DNA from: DASRDU01 sp035652435
Lineage (GTDB): Bacteria > Acidobacteriota > Blastocatellia > RBC074
Reading direction: 5' to 3'
Length of the DNA stretch: 64,000 bases
Assembly (NCBI GenBank): GCA_035652435.1
Contig: DASRDU010000171.1
Span: 1 to 64,000, forward strand
A model generated the notes under the pieces. The model searched no databases. It was not told the DNA's origin and was given only the letters and a program-made list of their open reading frames with translations. Shown piece after piece: positions 1 through 7,907 of this stretch; positions within the stretch are counted from its first letter, which is position 1; each line of letters begins with the position of its first letter. Position numbers and translations under genes: made by a program.

Positions 1-99
1 GTCCCGACACAGATAACGCTGCTTCCCGTTTTTCGTCAGGCCGTGCCGGACGATGTTCTCGCTGCCGCAGTGGTAGCACTTGATAATTTTGGTGACCAT
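1..99 (-). CDS. IS1-family transposase InsA-like N-terminus (partial)
   Basis: Thirty-three residues are visible before the edge. They start MVTKIIKCYHCGSENIV and continue with RHGLTKNGKQRYLCRD. The CxxC pair (CYHC), the GSENIVRHG turn and the distal YLC cysteine are the zinc-ribbon DNA-binding module at the start of IS1 InsA and related transposases. The DDE catalytic part must lie to the left. Family assignment rests on this motif alone, so IS1595-like relatives cannot be excluded. Confidence 0.6.
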   Translation of the reverse strand, partial: MVTKIIKCYHCGSENIVRHGLTKNGKQRYLCRD

Positions 100-126
100 A
101 CGGGGTGAGCCTATCATCTCTCACCC
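1..126 (-). mobile_element. IS1-like insertion sequence, one end, truncated by the window edge
   Basis: The minus strand carries the start of an IS1-type transposase running off the left edge. Upstream of its ATG, read on the minus strand, is a short leader beginning GGTGAGAGATGATAGG, which is where an IS1-family terminal inverted repeat would lie. I place the element end near 126 by inference only, because the other end and the target duplication are outside the window. Confidence 0.5.
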
Positions 127-562
127 GTTTGAGCCACTACCGGGCGACGTTGGCAGGCCGGACTTAATCCAAGCGCTTTATGACCCTGAGCAGAAGGTCA
201 GCCTCAACGCACAGTCGGTCATAAAATACCTCGCTGAGCCGGAGGCTCTAGCCGCTTTGGACGAGTGGTATCGGTATCGTAAAGCACATACGAAAGGGTA
301 TTGGACATCGCCGGTCAAACTTCTGACGGAAGTCAGATTCCTGCGTGGCGATGATAGCGACCTGGCTAAGCTGGTGCTGAGCAACCTTCACCCGAACGAG
401 GATGATTTCTCGGCCGAACTTCTCGCCCGCAACAAGAATAGAAATACCGCGCTCGTCGAAATTGTACAGGGCAACGTTTTCACCGACGGGTGGCATGTAA
501 CGATCAGGCTGGAGAACGGCGAGTGGCGGTTACTCTCTCATTACCTCGTTTGGCAATCGTGA
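80..562 (+). CDS. hypothetical protein, probably 5'-truncated by the IS1-like element
   Basis: This is an open frame of 160 codons with no family I recognise. The body (from about residue 16) looks like real protein: a mixed charged and hydrophobic stretch ending in ENGEWRLLSHYLVWQS, as in small soluble domains. The first 15 or so codons lie inside the inferred IS end and antisense to the transposase start, and the only available starts are TTG at 80 or GTG at 92. The native N-terminus may therefore have been removed by the insertion. No partner genes are adjacent. Confidence 0.4.
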   Translation: MIILVTIRGEPIISHPFEPLPGDVGRPDLIQALYDPEQKVSLNAQSVIKYLAEPEALAALDEWYRYRKAHTKGYWTSPVKLLTEVRFLRGDDSDLAKLVLSNLHPNEDDFSAELLARNKNRNTALVEIVQGNVFTDGWHVTIRLENGEWRLLSHYLVWQS

Positions 563-797
563 TTTCGTTGTCGTCGGGCGGGCGAGCTAACAACAGCAGG
601 CACCAACCGCCGGCACGATGGCAGTTATGTTTCTCAATGGCGATGGTGCTGCCGGACGCAATTGGTGTAAAGGGGAGTACCCCGGTCTATCTCGACCCTG
701 CACAAGGTCTATTCGTGTGTCTGAACTGAGAGCTTTCACAACCAAGCGCAGACGCCGGGCCTGCCGCAATCTGCAACTGCGTTACGCGACCTGTAGT
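563..797. other. non-coding spacer with a decayed palindrome
   Basis: No credible gene is seen. An imperfect inverted repeat is present: GGCACCAACCGCCGGCAC near 599-616 and its diverged partner around 646-668. It resembles an old dispersed repeat. The GAGCTAACAAC just before it recalls an integron attC end, but no matching core site follows. Confidence 0.3.
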
Positions 798-1940
798 TCA
801 GGGGCGACCATAAACGCGCGGCACACGAGCCGAAACGCTCGTCACCACTTCGTAAGAAATTGTCCCGATCTGTTCCGCCACGTCTTCGGCTGAAATCCGC
901 AACCCGTCAGCCTCACCGATCAGGATCACCTCATCACCCGTCGCAACGCCTGGCACATCCGTCACATCCAGCAGCGTCAGGTCCATACTCACCCGCCCGA
1001 CAATCGGGGCGAAGCCGCTTCCCTGCTGACTGCGCACGATGACGCGACCGTTGTTTGAATGAGCGCGGCGCAACCCGTCGGCATAACCAATCGCAATCGT
1101 CGCAATCCGGCTTTCGCGCCCGGTCGTGAAAGTGCGTCCGTAGCCGAGCGACGCTCCTGCCGGGACAGTCTTCAGCAGAATGATGCGCGAATGCAGTGAC
1201 ATCACCGGGCGCACGTCCAGTGGTTCGGGTGACGGAGCGAGTACATCGCGCTTCAGCCCATACAGCGTTGCGCCCGCCCGCACCATCGTTCCCAGAGCCC
1301 GGTGATGGGCGTGCAGGCCGGGGCTGTTGGCGAGATGCTGCACGACGGGATCGAAACCCTCAGCCCGCACGATGCGCAAGGCCTCGTAATACTTCGCGAT
1401 TTGTGCGTCAGTGTATGCAGGGTCAGCAGCGTCAGCGTCGGCGAAATGCGTCCACAACCCCTCAAACCTGAGATTTGAAAACTGCCGGAGCGCCCGTGCA
1501 AACTCCGCCACCTCATTCATCTGAATGCCGAGCCGCCCCAGGCCGGTATCAACCTTCAGATGAAAGCCTGCGACCCGCCCAGCCTCGCACGCTGTTGCAT
1601 TCAGTTCTTCCGCTGAATCAAGCCTGAAGATTGAAGGGGTCAGATCGTGCGCAACAACATCTTCAGCCTGACCGTGCCAGAAACCACCGAGGCAGAAGAT
1701 CGGTCGCGTGACGCCGGCCTCGCGCAACCCGGCGCCCTCTTCGACCAGCGCGACCCCGAACCAGTCCGCGCCCTCGTCTTCCAGCGTGCGCGCGCATTCG
1801 ACGGCGCCGTGGCCGTAGGCGTCGGCTTTGACTACGGCCATCACCTGCACCTGCCGGCCGACATGGTTTTTGATCGTGCGGTAATTGTGAGCGAGCGCGG
1901 GAAGAGAAATCTCAGCCCAGGTTGGGCGCCGGTGGATCAT
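798..1940 (-). CDS. alr: alanine racemase
   Basis: This is a cytosolic PLP enzyme interconverting L- and D-alanine for peptidoglycan. The 380 aa length is normal for the family. The Schiff-base lysine is K38 in VVKADAYGHG, and the second catalytic base is Y267 in SLGYGRTF. The N-terminal TIM barrel is followed by the C-terminal beta domain with IVGRVSMDLT. The gene starts 20 bp after the dnaB stop on the same strand. There is no Shine-Dalgarno: the spacer and the start codon itself are made from a repeated 7-bp unit (CCGCAAT), so translation is probably coupled to dnaB. Confidence 0.96.
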   Translation of the reverse strand: MIHRRPTWAEISLPALAHNYRTIKNHVGRQVQVMAVVKADAYGHGAVECARTLEDEGADWFGVALVEEGAGLREAGVTRPIFCLGGFWHGQAEDVVAHDLTPSIFRLDSAEELNATACEAGRVAGFHLKVDTGLGRLGIQMNEVAEFARALRQFSNLRFEGLWTHFADADAADPAYTDAQIAKYYEALRIVRAEGFDPVVQHLANSPGLHAHHRALGTMVRAGATLYGLKRDVLAPSPEPLDVRPVMSLHSRIILLKTVPAGASLGYGRTFTTGRESRIATIAIGYADGLRRAHSNNGRVIVRSQQGSGFAPIVGRVSMDLTLLDVTDVPGVATGDEVILIGEADGLRISAEDVAEQIGTISYEVVTSVSARVPRVYGRP

Positions 1941-1957
1941 TGCGGATTGCGGTTTAT
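1938..1957. repeat. two tandem 7-bp units between dnaB and alr
   Basis: Read on the minus strand, the 20-bp spacer contains CCGCAATCCGCAATG, that is CCGCAAT twice, the second copy supplying the AT of the alr start codon. The unit is a variant of the AATCTGC/AATCCGC unit in the palindrome next to fabG (30558-30646). It begins within 4 nt of the dnaB stop. Confidence 0.5.
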
Positions 1958-1960
1958 AAA

Positions 1961-4900
1961 TCAGCCTTCGTACGCCTTGTTTTCAAAGCGGGTGAGCTGT
2001 TTCAGGAAGATCAGTTCGAGGCTGCCGATCGGGCCGTTGCGCTGCTTGCCGATGATGATCTCGGCGGTGTTCTGCTTCTCGGTTTCGGGATGATAGACCT
2101 CGTCGCGGTAGATGAACATCACTACGTCGGCGTCTTGTTCGAGGCTGTTATGCGAAATCGAATCGTTGACGACAAAGTTATGATGTTCATCAACTGTCAG
2201 ATCGAACACTTCAGCCACACCATCAGGCACAATCGAAAGAATCTGATCCCAGTAAACGTCGCTGTTGGCCAGTCGCAGTAATTCCACTGAGTGGACGACT
2301 CCGGCAATTCGTGCTGCACGCTCCCGACTGAGATTTTTTTTATAGATACCGGTGCCGCAATAAGCGCTGCGAATACCCGCCATCATCTCGCGCGTAGTCA
2401 GGCCGTGCTTCTCTATTGAAGGCACAACATATTGCCGCCAGACAGCGCTGGGGATCACATCCCGATTGGCATTGGCTGTTGTGTTCAGGATGAAATGATG
2501 GAGCTTCCGCAAGGTTTCAGTTCTGCGCGCCCCGGTCGCGCCAACGGTCTTAACGAAACTCTCAATGTCGGTTCTGCCACTGACAGTAACGTGATATTGA
2601 TCTCTTCCCTTTCCGGGTTGTGGTGCCCGGCGCAGGGTGGCGTTGATAGCGATCCGTAAGAGTAATGACTGGACATCCCGCGCCAGCGGCTCGCTGCTGG
2701 TCGCATAGCAAACGCCCGGATGATGTTTTCCTCTCTTTTCATCAACCCGGATAGTGCCATCCGTCGCCCACAGGTGGCGCAGGAAAAGCGCAATCGCACC
2801 CGGCGTCTGCTCGAAGACTTTTTCCGGCACACGCTTTTCGTATGACCGCAGCCCCCACACGCCGAGTTTCATCATCCATTCGGTGACTGCGCTGCGGATG
2901 TGGTGGGTGTGGTGGCGAGTCGAAGAGAGATAAACCTGATACCATGTGCGTTCCTGTTTGATGCGCGGCTCGACCTCACCGCCGAAAACCTCCTTCGTCA
3001 GCGCGGCGACCGTTTCCGCCAGATCTTTTTCGCGGGTCGTGTACTGGATGGCATGACGCGGCAACGTGCAGCCGTCGCCGATCAGGTGGCCGAGCAGCGC
3101 GAGTTCAGCATCGGTCATTGATTGAAAATCACCACTTTCAAGCTGCCGCGGCAGAGCCATCAGCTCACCGGTTCGCAACTCATCAAGTCGCTTCCACCCG
3201 TCGAAGGTCCTGAACTTGTGATTCGCCGTGGCCCGGATCATGCGGCCAAGCCTGGTCGTCAGGCGAAAGACCGGTTTGACGCCGGTGGCAAAGGCGCGGC
3301 TGACGTTGGCGCGTTCCAGCCTCATGGTCGCTTCATTGAGCGCCCACACGTCAAAGCCTGACCTGCCAGTCAGGTCACGAATCGGCACGCGTGCCCCGCT
3401 GTCAGCAAGCGTAACCAGACTCTCGCCGGCCAGACATCCTGATTCTCTCAAATCCGAAAGCTGCGGGCGGTGGTCGGTGCGCGATTCGGTCGCGCGCGAG
3501 AGCTGCGAGAGCGCGATCAGCGGCACGTTCAGCTCCTTGGCGATGCCCTTGAGTTCGCGCGAAATCTGCGAGACTTCCTGCTGGCGCGATTCGACGCGAC
3601 CGCGACCGCTCATCAGTTGCAGGTAGTCCACGATCAGCAGGTCGAGGCCGTGCTGTTCCTGTTTGAGGCGGCGCGACTTGGCGCGCAGTTCGAGCGAGCT
3701 GATTGAAGGGGTGTCGTCAATGAAGATGTTCGCTTCGGCCAGTTCGCCGACCGCCTGCGCGAGCCGCCGCCAGTCGTCCTTGCTGAGCATCCCCGAACGC
3801 AGCCGGTGCGCGTCGAGCCTCGCCTGCGAACACATCATGCGCTGCACGAGCTGCTCCTTGCTCATCTCGAGCGAGAAGACGCCGACCACCGCCTTGCCGC
3901 CGTGCTGCTGCTCCATCAGCGCGGCGTTCTGCGCCATATTCAGCGAGAAGGCGGTGTTGTGAACGCAGATGTCATTGGCCACGAAATTATGCGTGTCCGG
4001 AATGGTCAGGTCGTAGACCCGCTTCAGCCCGAGCGGCTCAATGGAAATGATTTCGTCCCAGTAAACATCGCTGGCGGCGAGTTCACTCGGCGGCTGAATG
4101 TCGAGTTGCCAGGAAGTTCGGCAACAGTCTTCCTGCTTAACCTGCTTCCGTCTGAGCTTCGCGATGATGCCGAATCGCAGCAGCAGATGTTGTACCTGGC
4201 GCGCCAGTCTTTCACTGGGGGTGGCATAACTGCCCTGCGCCGGTGCGAAACCAAAGGACGTGTTGAGAAAGCCCCCCTCACCGCAGAGGCACAGAGAGAG
4301 CTGAGACAGCGCAGAGAAAGACAGAGACCTCTGCGCTGTCTCGGCGTACTCTGTTCCTCTGCGGTGAAGGCCACTCTCGCAACGGGCCTCCCGGCTCTCC
4401 ACCGCGTAATCACCAGTCATTGCAACCCACCCGTCATTTGCAAAAAGACGGTTCAGGAACAGCGCAAGCTTTGGCTTTGTCAGCCTGAAGACTATCGGCG
4501 GAATAGTTTTGTTGTGGGCATCACTGTCATCACGCAGTGAGTCGGCCAGAAACTTCACCTGCCCGTCACTCAGCTCTTCCGTGCCGAAAACACTGATCGT
4601 TCGCGGCACGGCAATCCTGTCTCCCGGTTTCAATTCCTCCAGCCTTCGCCAGCCGTCAAGTGTCAGGTAAGGGTGTGGCAGCGTGGATTCGACCCGCCGA
4701 CCCAGTCGCGTGGTCACCCGGAGGACAGGCTTCATTCCGTCGTCCACAAACGCGCTCGGCTCGGTCAGGCTGAACCTCCAGTTGTCGTTCAGCGTGAGCA
4801 GACGAGTCTGCCGGCGCCGGCAGATATCTTCAATTGTCGCGAGGCTGCCGTCGGCCATCACGATCTCTGAATCGGCGGACAGGCACTTGCCCATCGAAGG

Positions 4901-5554
4901 CCGCGCCGCCACGATGATCAGGTCGCCGCGTTGCAGACCCGAAGTCATGTAATCGAGGTCGCGGAAGCCGGTGGCGATGCCGGTGATCAGCTGCTGCTTG
5001 CCGGCGATCTCCTCGATGTGTTCGAACTGCTTGTGCGCGATCTCGCGGATCGGCGTGAAGCCCTGGCGGATGCGGTCTTCGGCGATGGCGAAGATCATCT
5101 TCTCCGCCTGATCGAGTACCTCTTCCGGCTCGTCCTCGGCGTCGAAGCACATCGCCATGATCTGGTTGGAATTGGTGATCAGGCGACGCAGAATTGACTT
5201 GCCCTTGACGATGTTGACGTAGCTTTCGATGTTCGAGAAACGCGGCACCCCGTCAAAGAGCGAGGAGATGTAGGCCATCCCGCCGATCTGGTTGAGTTCG
5301 CCGGCGCGCTGCAACTCCTCGCCGAGCGTGATCGGGTCAATCGCGCGGCCGGTCTCGGAAAGGTGGAGCATCCGGTCGTAGATGCGCCGGTGCGAATCGA
5401 GGAAGAAGTCGTCGCGTTTGAGCCGTTCGGCGGCCTGGTTGATCGTGGAGTTGTCGAGCAGAACCGCGCCGAGGATCAGACGCTCCGCTTCGAGGTTGCT
5501 GGGCAGGGATTTTTCGAGCGCGAAATCGGTGCCGGAGCCTGCTGCTTTCGTCAT
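1961..5554 (-). CDS. dnaB: replicative DNA helicase DnaB interrupted by two inteins
   Basis: This is a hexameric ATP-driven fork helicase. The 1197-aa precursor contains two protein-splicing elements; removing them leaves 457 aa, the normal DnaB length. Extein parts are residues 1-223 (N domain, linker, Walker A up to ARPSMGK), 534-706 (TAFSLNM, Walker B LLIVDYLQL, RESG) and 1137-1197 (SLEQDADVV to the end). Intein 1 splits the P-loop between K and T; intein 2 sits between RESG and SLEQDAD. These are the two classic DnaB sites, used by the Rhodothermus marinus and Synechocystis inteins respectively. Active helicase requires both splices. A terminator separates the gene from the upstream rplI, and alr follows 20 bp downstream. 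Confidence 0.96.
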   Translation of the reverse strand: MTKAAGSGTDFALEKSLPSNLEAERLILGAVLLDNSTINQAAERLKRDDFFLDSHRRIYDRMLHLSETGRAIDPITLGEELQRAGELNQIGGMAYISSLFDGVPRFSNIESYVNIVKGKSILRRLITNSNQIMAMCFDAEDEPEEVLDQAEKMIFAIAEDRIRQGFTPIREIAHKQFEHIEEIAGKQQLITGIATGFRDLDYMTSGLQRGDLIIVAARPSMGKCLSADSEIVMADGSLATIEDICRRRQTRLLTLNDNWRFSLTEPSAFVDDGMKPVLRVTTRLGRRVESTLPHPYLTLDGWRRLEELKPGDRIAVPRTISVFGTEELSDGQVKFLADSLRDDSDAHNKTIPPIVFRLTKPKLALFLNRLFANDGWVAMTGDYAVESREARCESGLHRRGTEYAETAQRSLSFSALSQLSLCLCGEGGFLNTSFGFAPAQGSYATPSERLARQVQHLLLRFGIIAKLRRKQVKQEDCCRTSWQLDIQPPSELAASDVYWDEIISIEPLGLKRVYDLTIPDTHNFVANDICVHNTAFSLNMAQNAALMEQQHGGKAVVGVFSLEMSKEQLVQRMMCSQARLDAHRLRSGMLSKDDWRRLAQAVGELAEANIFIDDTPSISSLELRAKSRRLKQEQHGLDLLIVDYLQLMSGRGRVESRQQEVSQISRELKGIAKELNVPLIALSQLSRATESRTDHRPQLSDLRESGCLAGESLVTLADSGARVPIRDLTGRSGFDVWALNEATMRLERANVSRAFATGVKPVFRLTTRLGRMIRATANHKFRTFDGWKRLDELRTGELMALPRQLESGDFQSMTDAELALLGHLIGDGCTLPRHAIQYTTREKDLAETVAALTKEVFGGEVEPRIKQERTWYQVYLSSTRHHTHHIRSAVTEWMMKLGVWGLRSYEKRVPEKVFEQTPGAIALFLRHLWATDGTIRVDEKRGKHHPGVCYATSSEPLARDVQSLLLRIAINATLRRAPQPGKGRDQYHVTVSGRTDIESFVKTVGATGARRTETLRKLHHFILNTTANANRDVIPSAVWRQYVVPSIEKHGLTTREMMAGIRSAYCGTGIYKKNLSRERAARIAGVVHSVELLRLANSDVYWDQILSIVPDGVAEVFDLTVDEHHNFVVNDSISHNSLEQDADVVMFIYRDEVYHPETEKQNTAEIIIGKQRNGPIGSLELIFLKQLTRFENKAYEG
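2147..3436 (-). other. DnaB intein 2 (430 aa) with LAGLIDADG homing endonuclease
   Basis: Residues 707-1136 of the precursor. Splicing block A starts with the nucleophile Cys707 (CLAGESLVTLADSG). Block B is TANHKF with the TxxH histidine. The C-terminal block ends VVNDSISHN, followed by extein Ser1137. Two LAGLIDADG helices are visible: LALLGHLIGDGC near residues 818-829 and LFLRHLWATDGTI near 923-935, both keeping the acidic residue. Length and motifs fit a full intein with a potentially active endonuclease. The site is the same as that of the Synechocystis DnaB intein. Confidence 0.93.
3956..4885 (-). other. DnaB intein 1 (310 aa) with decayed endonuclease and a palindrome insertion
   Basis: Residues 224-533 of the precursor. 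Block A is CLSADSEIVMADG (Cys224), block B is STLPHPYLT with the TxxH histidine, and the C-terminal end is VANDICVHN followed by extein Thr534, so all splicing residues are present. The endonuclease region is degenerate: where the first LAGLIDADG helix is expected there is KFLADSLRDDS, while the second (LFLNRLFANDGW) is recognisable. A 90-bp palindromic repeat (4278-4367) then adds about 30 in-frame residues with no relation to inteins. This looks like a splicing-competent intein that has lost mobility. Confidence 0.92.
4278..4367. repeat. 90-bp palindromic element, copy 1, in frame inside DnaB intein 1
   Basis: The element starts TCACCGCAGAGG and ends CCTCTGCGGTGA. Its two halves are near-perfect reverse complements and share GAGACAGCGCAGAG. 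It is exactly 30 codons long and has no stop in the frame of dnaB. A second copy of identical length with the same ends lies at 46393-46482 inside another gene. Internally it is built from degenerate 8-9 bp GCAGAG-containing units. Confidence 0.85.
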
Positions 5555-5604
5555 CGCCTGAATGCTCTATTCGGGTAGTCGGGTTGAGTTGGTTTATTGT
5601 GAGC

Positions 5605-5644
5605 AAAAAAACGGCGGAGCGGGCCCGGGTGGCCCCACTCCGCC
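5605..5644 (-). terminator. Rho-independent terminator after rplI
   Basis: On the minus strand a GGCGGAG/CTCCGCC stem with further GC pairing and a short loop (5613-5644) is followed by G and seven T residues (5605-5611). It lies about 100 bp after the rplI stop and 50 bp before the dnaB start, so it ends the rpsF-rpsR-rplI transcript and implies that dnaB has its own promoter or depends on readthrough. Confidence 0.85.
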
Positions 5645-5742
5645 AGGCATCTTATGCGCAAGGTCAGGCGCGAACAAGACGAGCTTCGGCGCCCGAAGCG
5701 GATGTTGGTGAATTCATTGAGGAAAGAATTTTCGCCCCCGAA

Positions 5743-6210
5743 TCAGGCGGCGGGGCTTTCTTCCGTCTTCACTATCGTCTTGAGATTGACCGTAACATCG
5801 CGGTGCAATCTGACCGGCACTTCGTACTCGCCGATCTCCTTGATCGGGTCTTTCAGCAGCACGCGCCTGCGGTCGATCTCGTAGCCTTTCTCCTTCAGCC
5901 CCTCGGCCACGTCCATCGAAGTGACGGAGCCGAAGAGCAGGCCATGCTCGCCGGCGCGGCGCACGAATTCGAGCGTCACCCCCTTGAGCAGATCGGCCTG
6001 CTGTTCGGCGGCCCCCCGCTCGGTGGCTTCGCGCTTGAGCAGGGCCTTGCGCTGCTGCTCGATCTGTTTGAGGTTCGCGGGTGTCGCCTGCACGGCGAGC
6101 CCGCGCGGCAGCAGAAAGTTACGGCCGTAACCGGCCCGCACTTTCACCAGTTCGCCGCGCGCACCCAGATGATCCACGTCTTCGCGTAACAGAACTTCCA
6201 TCATTGCCAT
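5743..6210 (-). CDS. rplI: 50S ribosomal protein L9
   Basis: This is a two-domain large-subunit protein at the base of the L1 stalk. The N-terminal rRNA-binding domain has VLLREDVDHLG and the signature RAGYGRNFLLPRGLAV; a long helix (about residues 45-75) leads to the C-terminal domain. The 155 aa are usual. The ATG at 6210 follows GGAG; a second ATG two codons on is possible. It is last gene of rpsF-rpsR-rplI and is followed by a strong terminator. Confidence 0.96.
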   Translation of the reverse strand: MAMMEVLLREDVDHLGARGELVKVRAGYGRNFLLPRGLAVQATPANLKQIEQQRKALLKREATERGAAEQQADLLKGVTLEFVRRAGEHGLLFGSVTSMDVAEGLKEKGYEIDRRRVLLKDPIKEIGEYEVPVRLHRDVTVNLKTIVKTEESPAA

Positions 6211-6274
6211 AATATTTACTCCGGACTATCAGCCTTTGAACTTGTCGCCTGAACCAGGGTGCGGGACAGTTCGA

Positions 6275-6360
6275 CGGGATTTACATGATTGACAGGATCA
6301 GGCGAAGCGGCCCGATTTTATTTCGGCCCTCCTGTTCATCCCGCCAATCCTGTCTGCTCG
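6275..6360. repeat. palindrome of about 9-bp units just after rpsR
   Basis: The left arm reads GGATTTACATGATTGACAGG. The right arm, reverse-complemented, reads GACAGGATTGGCGGGATGAA. The arms are loosely tandem 9-bp variants of an ACAGGATTN unit. The outer end stops about 5 nt from the rpsR stop codon, inside the rpsR-rplI spacer of a single transcript. Confidence 0.6.
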
Positions 6361-6364
6361 CCTC

Positions 6365-6673
<309 letters not shown>

Positions 6674-6750
6674 GACTCTTTGTCTCCTGAAAAACTGTTT
6701 GCGATTGACCGGGGGCTGGCCCCGGTCGGTTGCCCGATGACCTCAGACCT

Positions 6751-7158
6751 TCATCGGTCAAACCCCTCATCTTCCCCTTCATCCTCGTCAAGCTCGTCCG
6801 CGTCGGTCTCGGCGCCGCCCGTCGCAGCCGCCGTCTTGCGACGCGCCTTCATCTTCTCGGCGCGCTTGAGGTCTTCGTCGGTGCGCACGGTGAGGTGGCG
6901 CAGCACCAAGTCGTTGACGCGCAGGCGGCGCTCGACCTCGGCGATCTCCCGGCCGGAGCCTTCGAGATAGAGGATCGTGTAGATGCCTTCGTCGAACTTT
7001 TTGATCTGGTAGGCGAGCTTGCGGCGGCCCCAGTAATCCGTTTTGGTGAGTTTACCGCCCCGGTCAGTGATGACGGTTTCGAGTTGCGAGACGAGCTTGT
7101 GGAGGTCATCGTCAGACGTGTTCGGCTGGACGATGAACATAATTTCGTAGGTTCTCAA
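6751..7158 (-). CDS. rpsF: 30S ribosomal protein S6 (TTG start)
   Basis: This S18-binding ribosomal protein has the fold's typical start RTYEIMFIVQP, followed by GGKLTKTDYWGRRKLAYQIKK and VNDLVLRHLTVRTDED. I chose TTG at 7156-7158: it directly precedes RTYEIMF and sits 6 nt after a perfect AGGAGG (7165-7170, minus strand), giving 135 aa. A longer frame exists upstream but begins with an arginine-rich stretch foreign to S6. The C-terminus is an acidic tail (DADELDEDEGEDEG). It is first gene of the rpsF-rpsR-rplI set. Confidence 0.93.
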   Translation of the reverse strand: MRTYEIMFIVQPNTSDDDLHKLVSQLETVITDRGGKLTKTDYWGRRKLAYQIKKFDEGIYTILYLEGSGREIAEVERRLRVNDLVLRHLTVRTDEDLKRAEKMKARRKTAAATGGAETDADELDEDEGEDEGFDR

Positions 7159-7242
7159 TTCAAGCCTCCTTATGGCTAATCGAGCCCGGCCAGCGCGGAT
7201 TCTCAGGTTCGCCCGGCCGAGCAAGGAGATGTGTGCGACGGG

Positions 7243-7279
7243 CGCCCCGGGGCGGATCGTTTATTCCGCCCGGGGACGC
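7243..7279. other. GC-rich hairpin between pth and rpsF
   Basis: An inverted repeat with 12-bp arms CCCCGGGGCGGA/TCCGCCCGGGG (one bulge) surrounds an AT-rich loop. It starts 5 nt from the pth stop and lies in the rpsF leader. There is no T-run, so a terminator is unlikely. It may be mRNA structure, or one more of the stop-adjacent palindromes in this window. Confidence 0.5.
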
Positions 7280-7283
7280 TCGG

Positions 7284-7844
7284 TCAGTTAAATCCGGCCA
7301 TCGCCTGAGCGATGCCTTTTGTCAAAATCACTTCGACGGCGTCGGCGGCGCGCGTCACCATTTCGGCGAGCGGGTCACGCTCGGCGCGCGAAAACTCCTC
7401 GAGGACAAAGGCCGCCGCGTCCCTGATCGGATGCTCAGGCGCAATGCCCATGCGAATTCGGGGAAAGCCCTGAGTCCCGAGCTTCGCGATGACGGACTTC
7501 AGGCCGTTGTGACCGCCGGCACTGCCTTCGCGCCTGACCCTCAGTTTGCCGAAAGGCAGCGCGAAATCATCGCTGACGACCAGCACTCTGGCGGCGCCCC
7601 CGATCTCGTATTTGGCAAACAACCCGGCGACGGCGACGCCGCTCAGATTCATGAACGTCTGCGGCTTGACCAGCAGCGCTTCGGCGTCACCGATTCTCGC
7701 CCGGGCGGTCAGCGCCTGACATTCCTTCACGCGGACTTCGCGCCCGGCCCGGCGCGCCAGTTCGTCTGCGACCAGAAAGCCGCAGTTGTGCCGCGTCGCT
7801 TCATACTGCGCGCCCGGATTGCCCAGACCGACGATCAGCCACAT
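7284..7844 (-). CDS. pth: peptidyl-tRNA hydrolase
   Basis: Cytosolic enzyme that frees tRNA from peptidyl-tRNA dropped by ribosomes. The 186 aa begin MWLIVGLGNPG. The catalytic His19 (ATRHNCGF), Asn66 (TFMNLSG), Asp92/93 (VSDDFALPFGK) and Asn113 (GGHNGLKS) are all present. It lies downstream of rplY in the order prs-rplY-pth found in many bacteria, separated from rplY by a heptamer palindrome. Confidence 0.96.
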   Translation of the reverse strand: MWLIVGLGNPGAQYEATRHNCGFLVADELARRAGREVRVKECQALTARARIGDAEALLVKPQTFMNLSGVAVAGLFAKYEIGGAARVLVVSDDFALPFGKLRVRREGSAGGHNGLKSVIAKLGTQGFPRIRMGIAPEHPIRDAAAFVLEEFSRAERDPLAEMVTRAADAVEVILTKGIAQAMAGFN

Positions 7845-7851
7845 ACGAAGC

Positions 7852-7907
7852 AGAAAGTAAAAAGTAAAAAGGTAAGCGGACTTTCTACTTTACACCTTCT
7901 ACTTTTC
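7852..7907. repeat. heptamer palindrome between rplY and pth
   Basis: The left arm is a run of AAAGTAA-type 7-bp units. The right arm, reverse-complemented, is AAAGTAG/AAGGTGT/AAAGTAG. The right arm overlaps the last codons and the TAG stop of rplY, which is itself part of a repeat unit; the left arm ends 8 nt before the pth start. Confidence 0.75.

Noticed and set aside
587..680. attC-like integron recombination site
   Set aside because: GCTAACAAC and a palindrome are suggestive, but the opposite core site GTTRRRY is missing, arms are poor and there is no integrase or gene cassette nearby.
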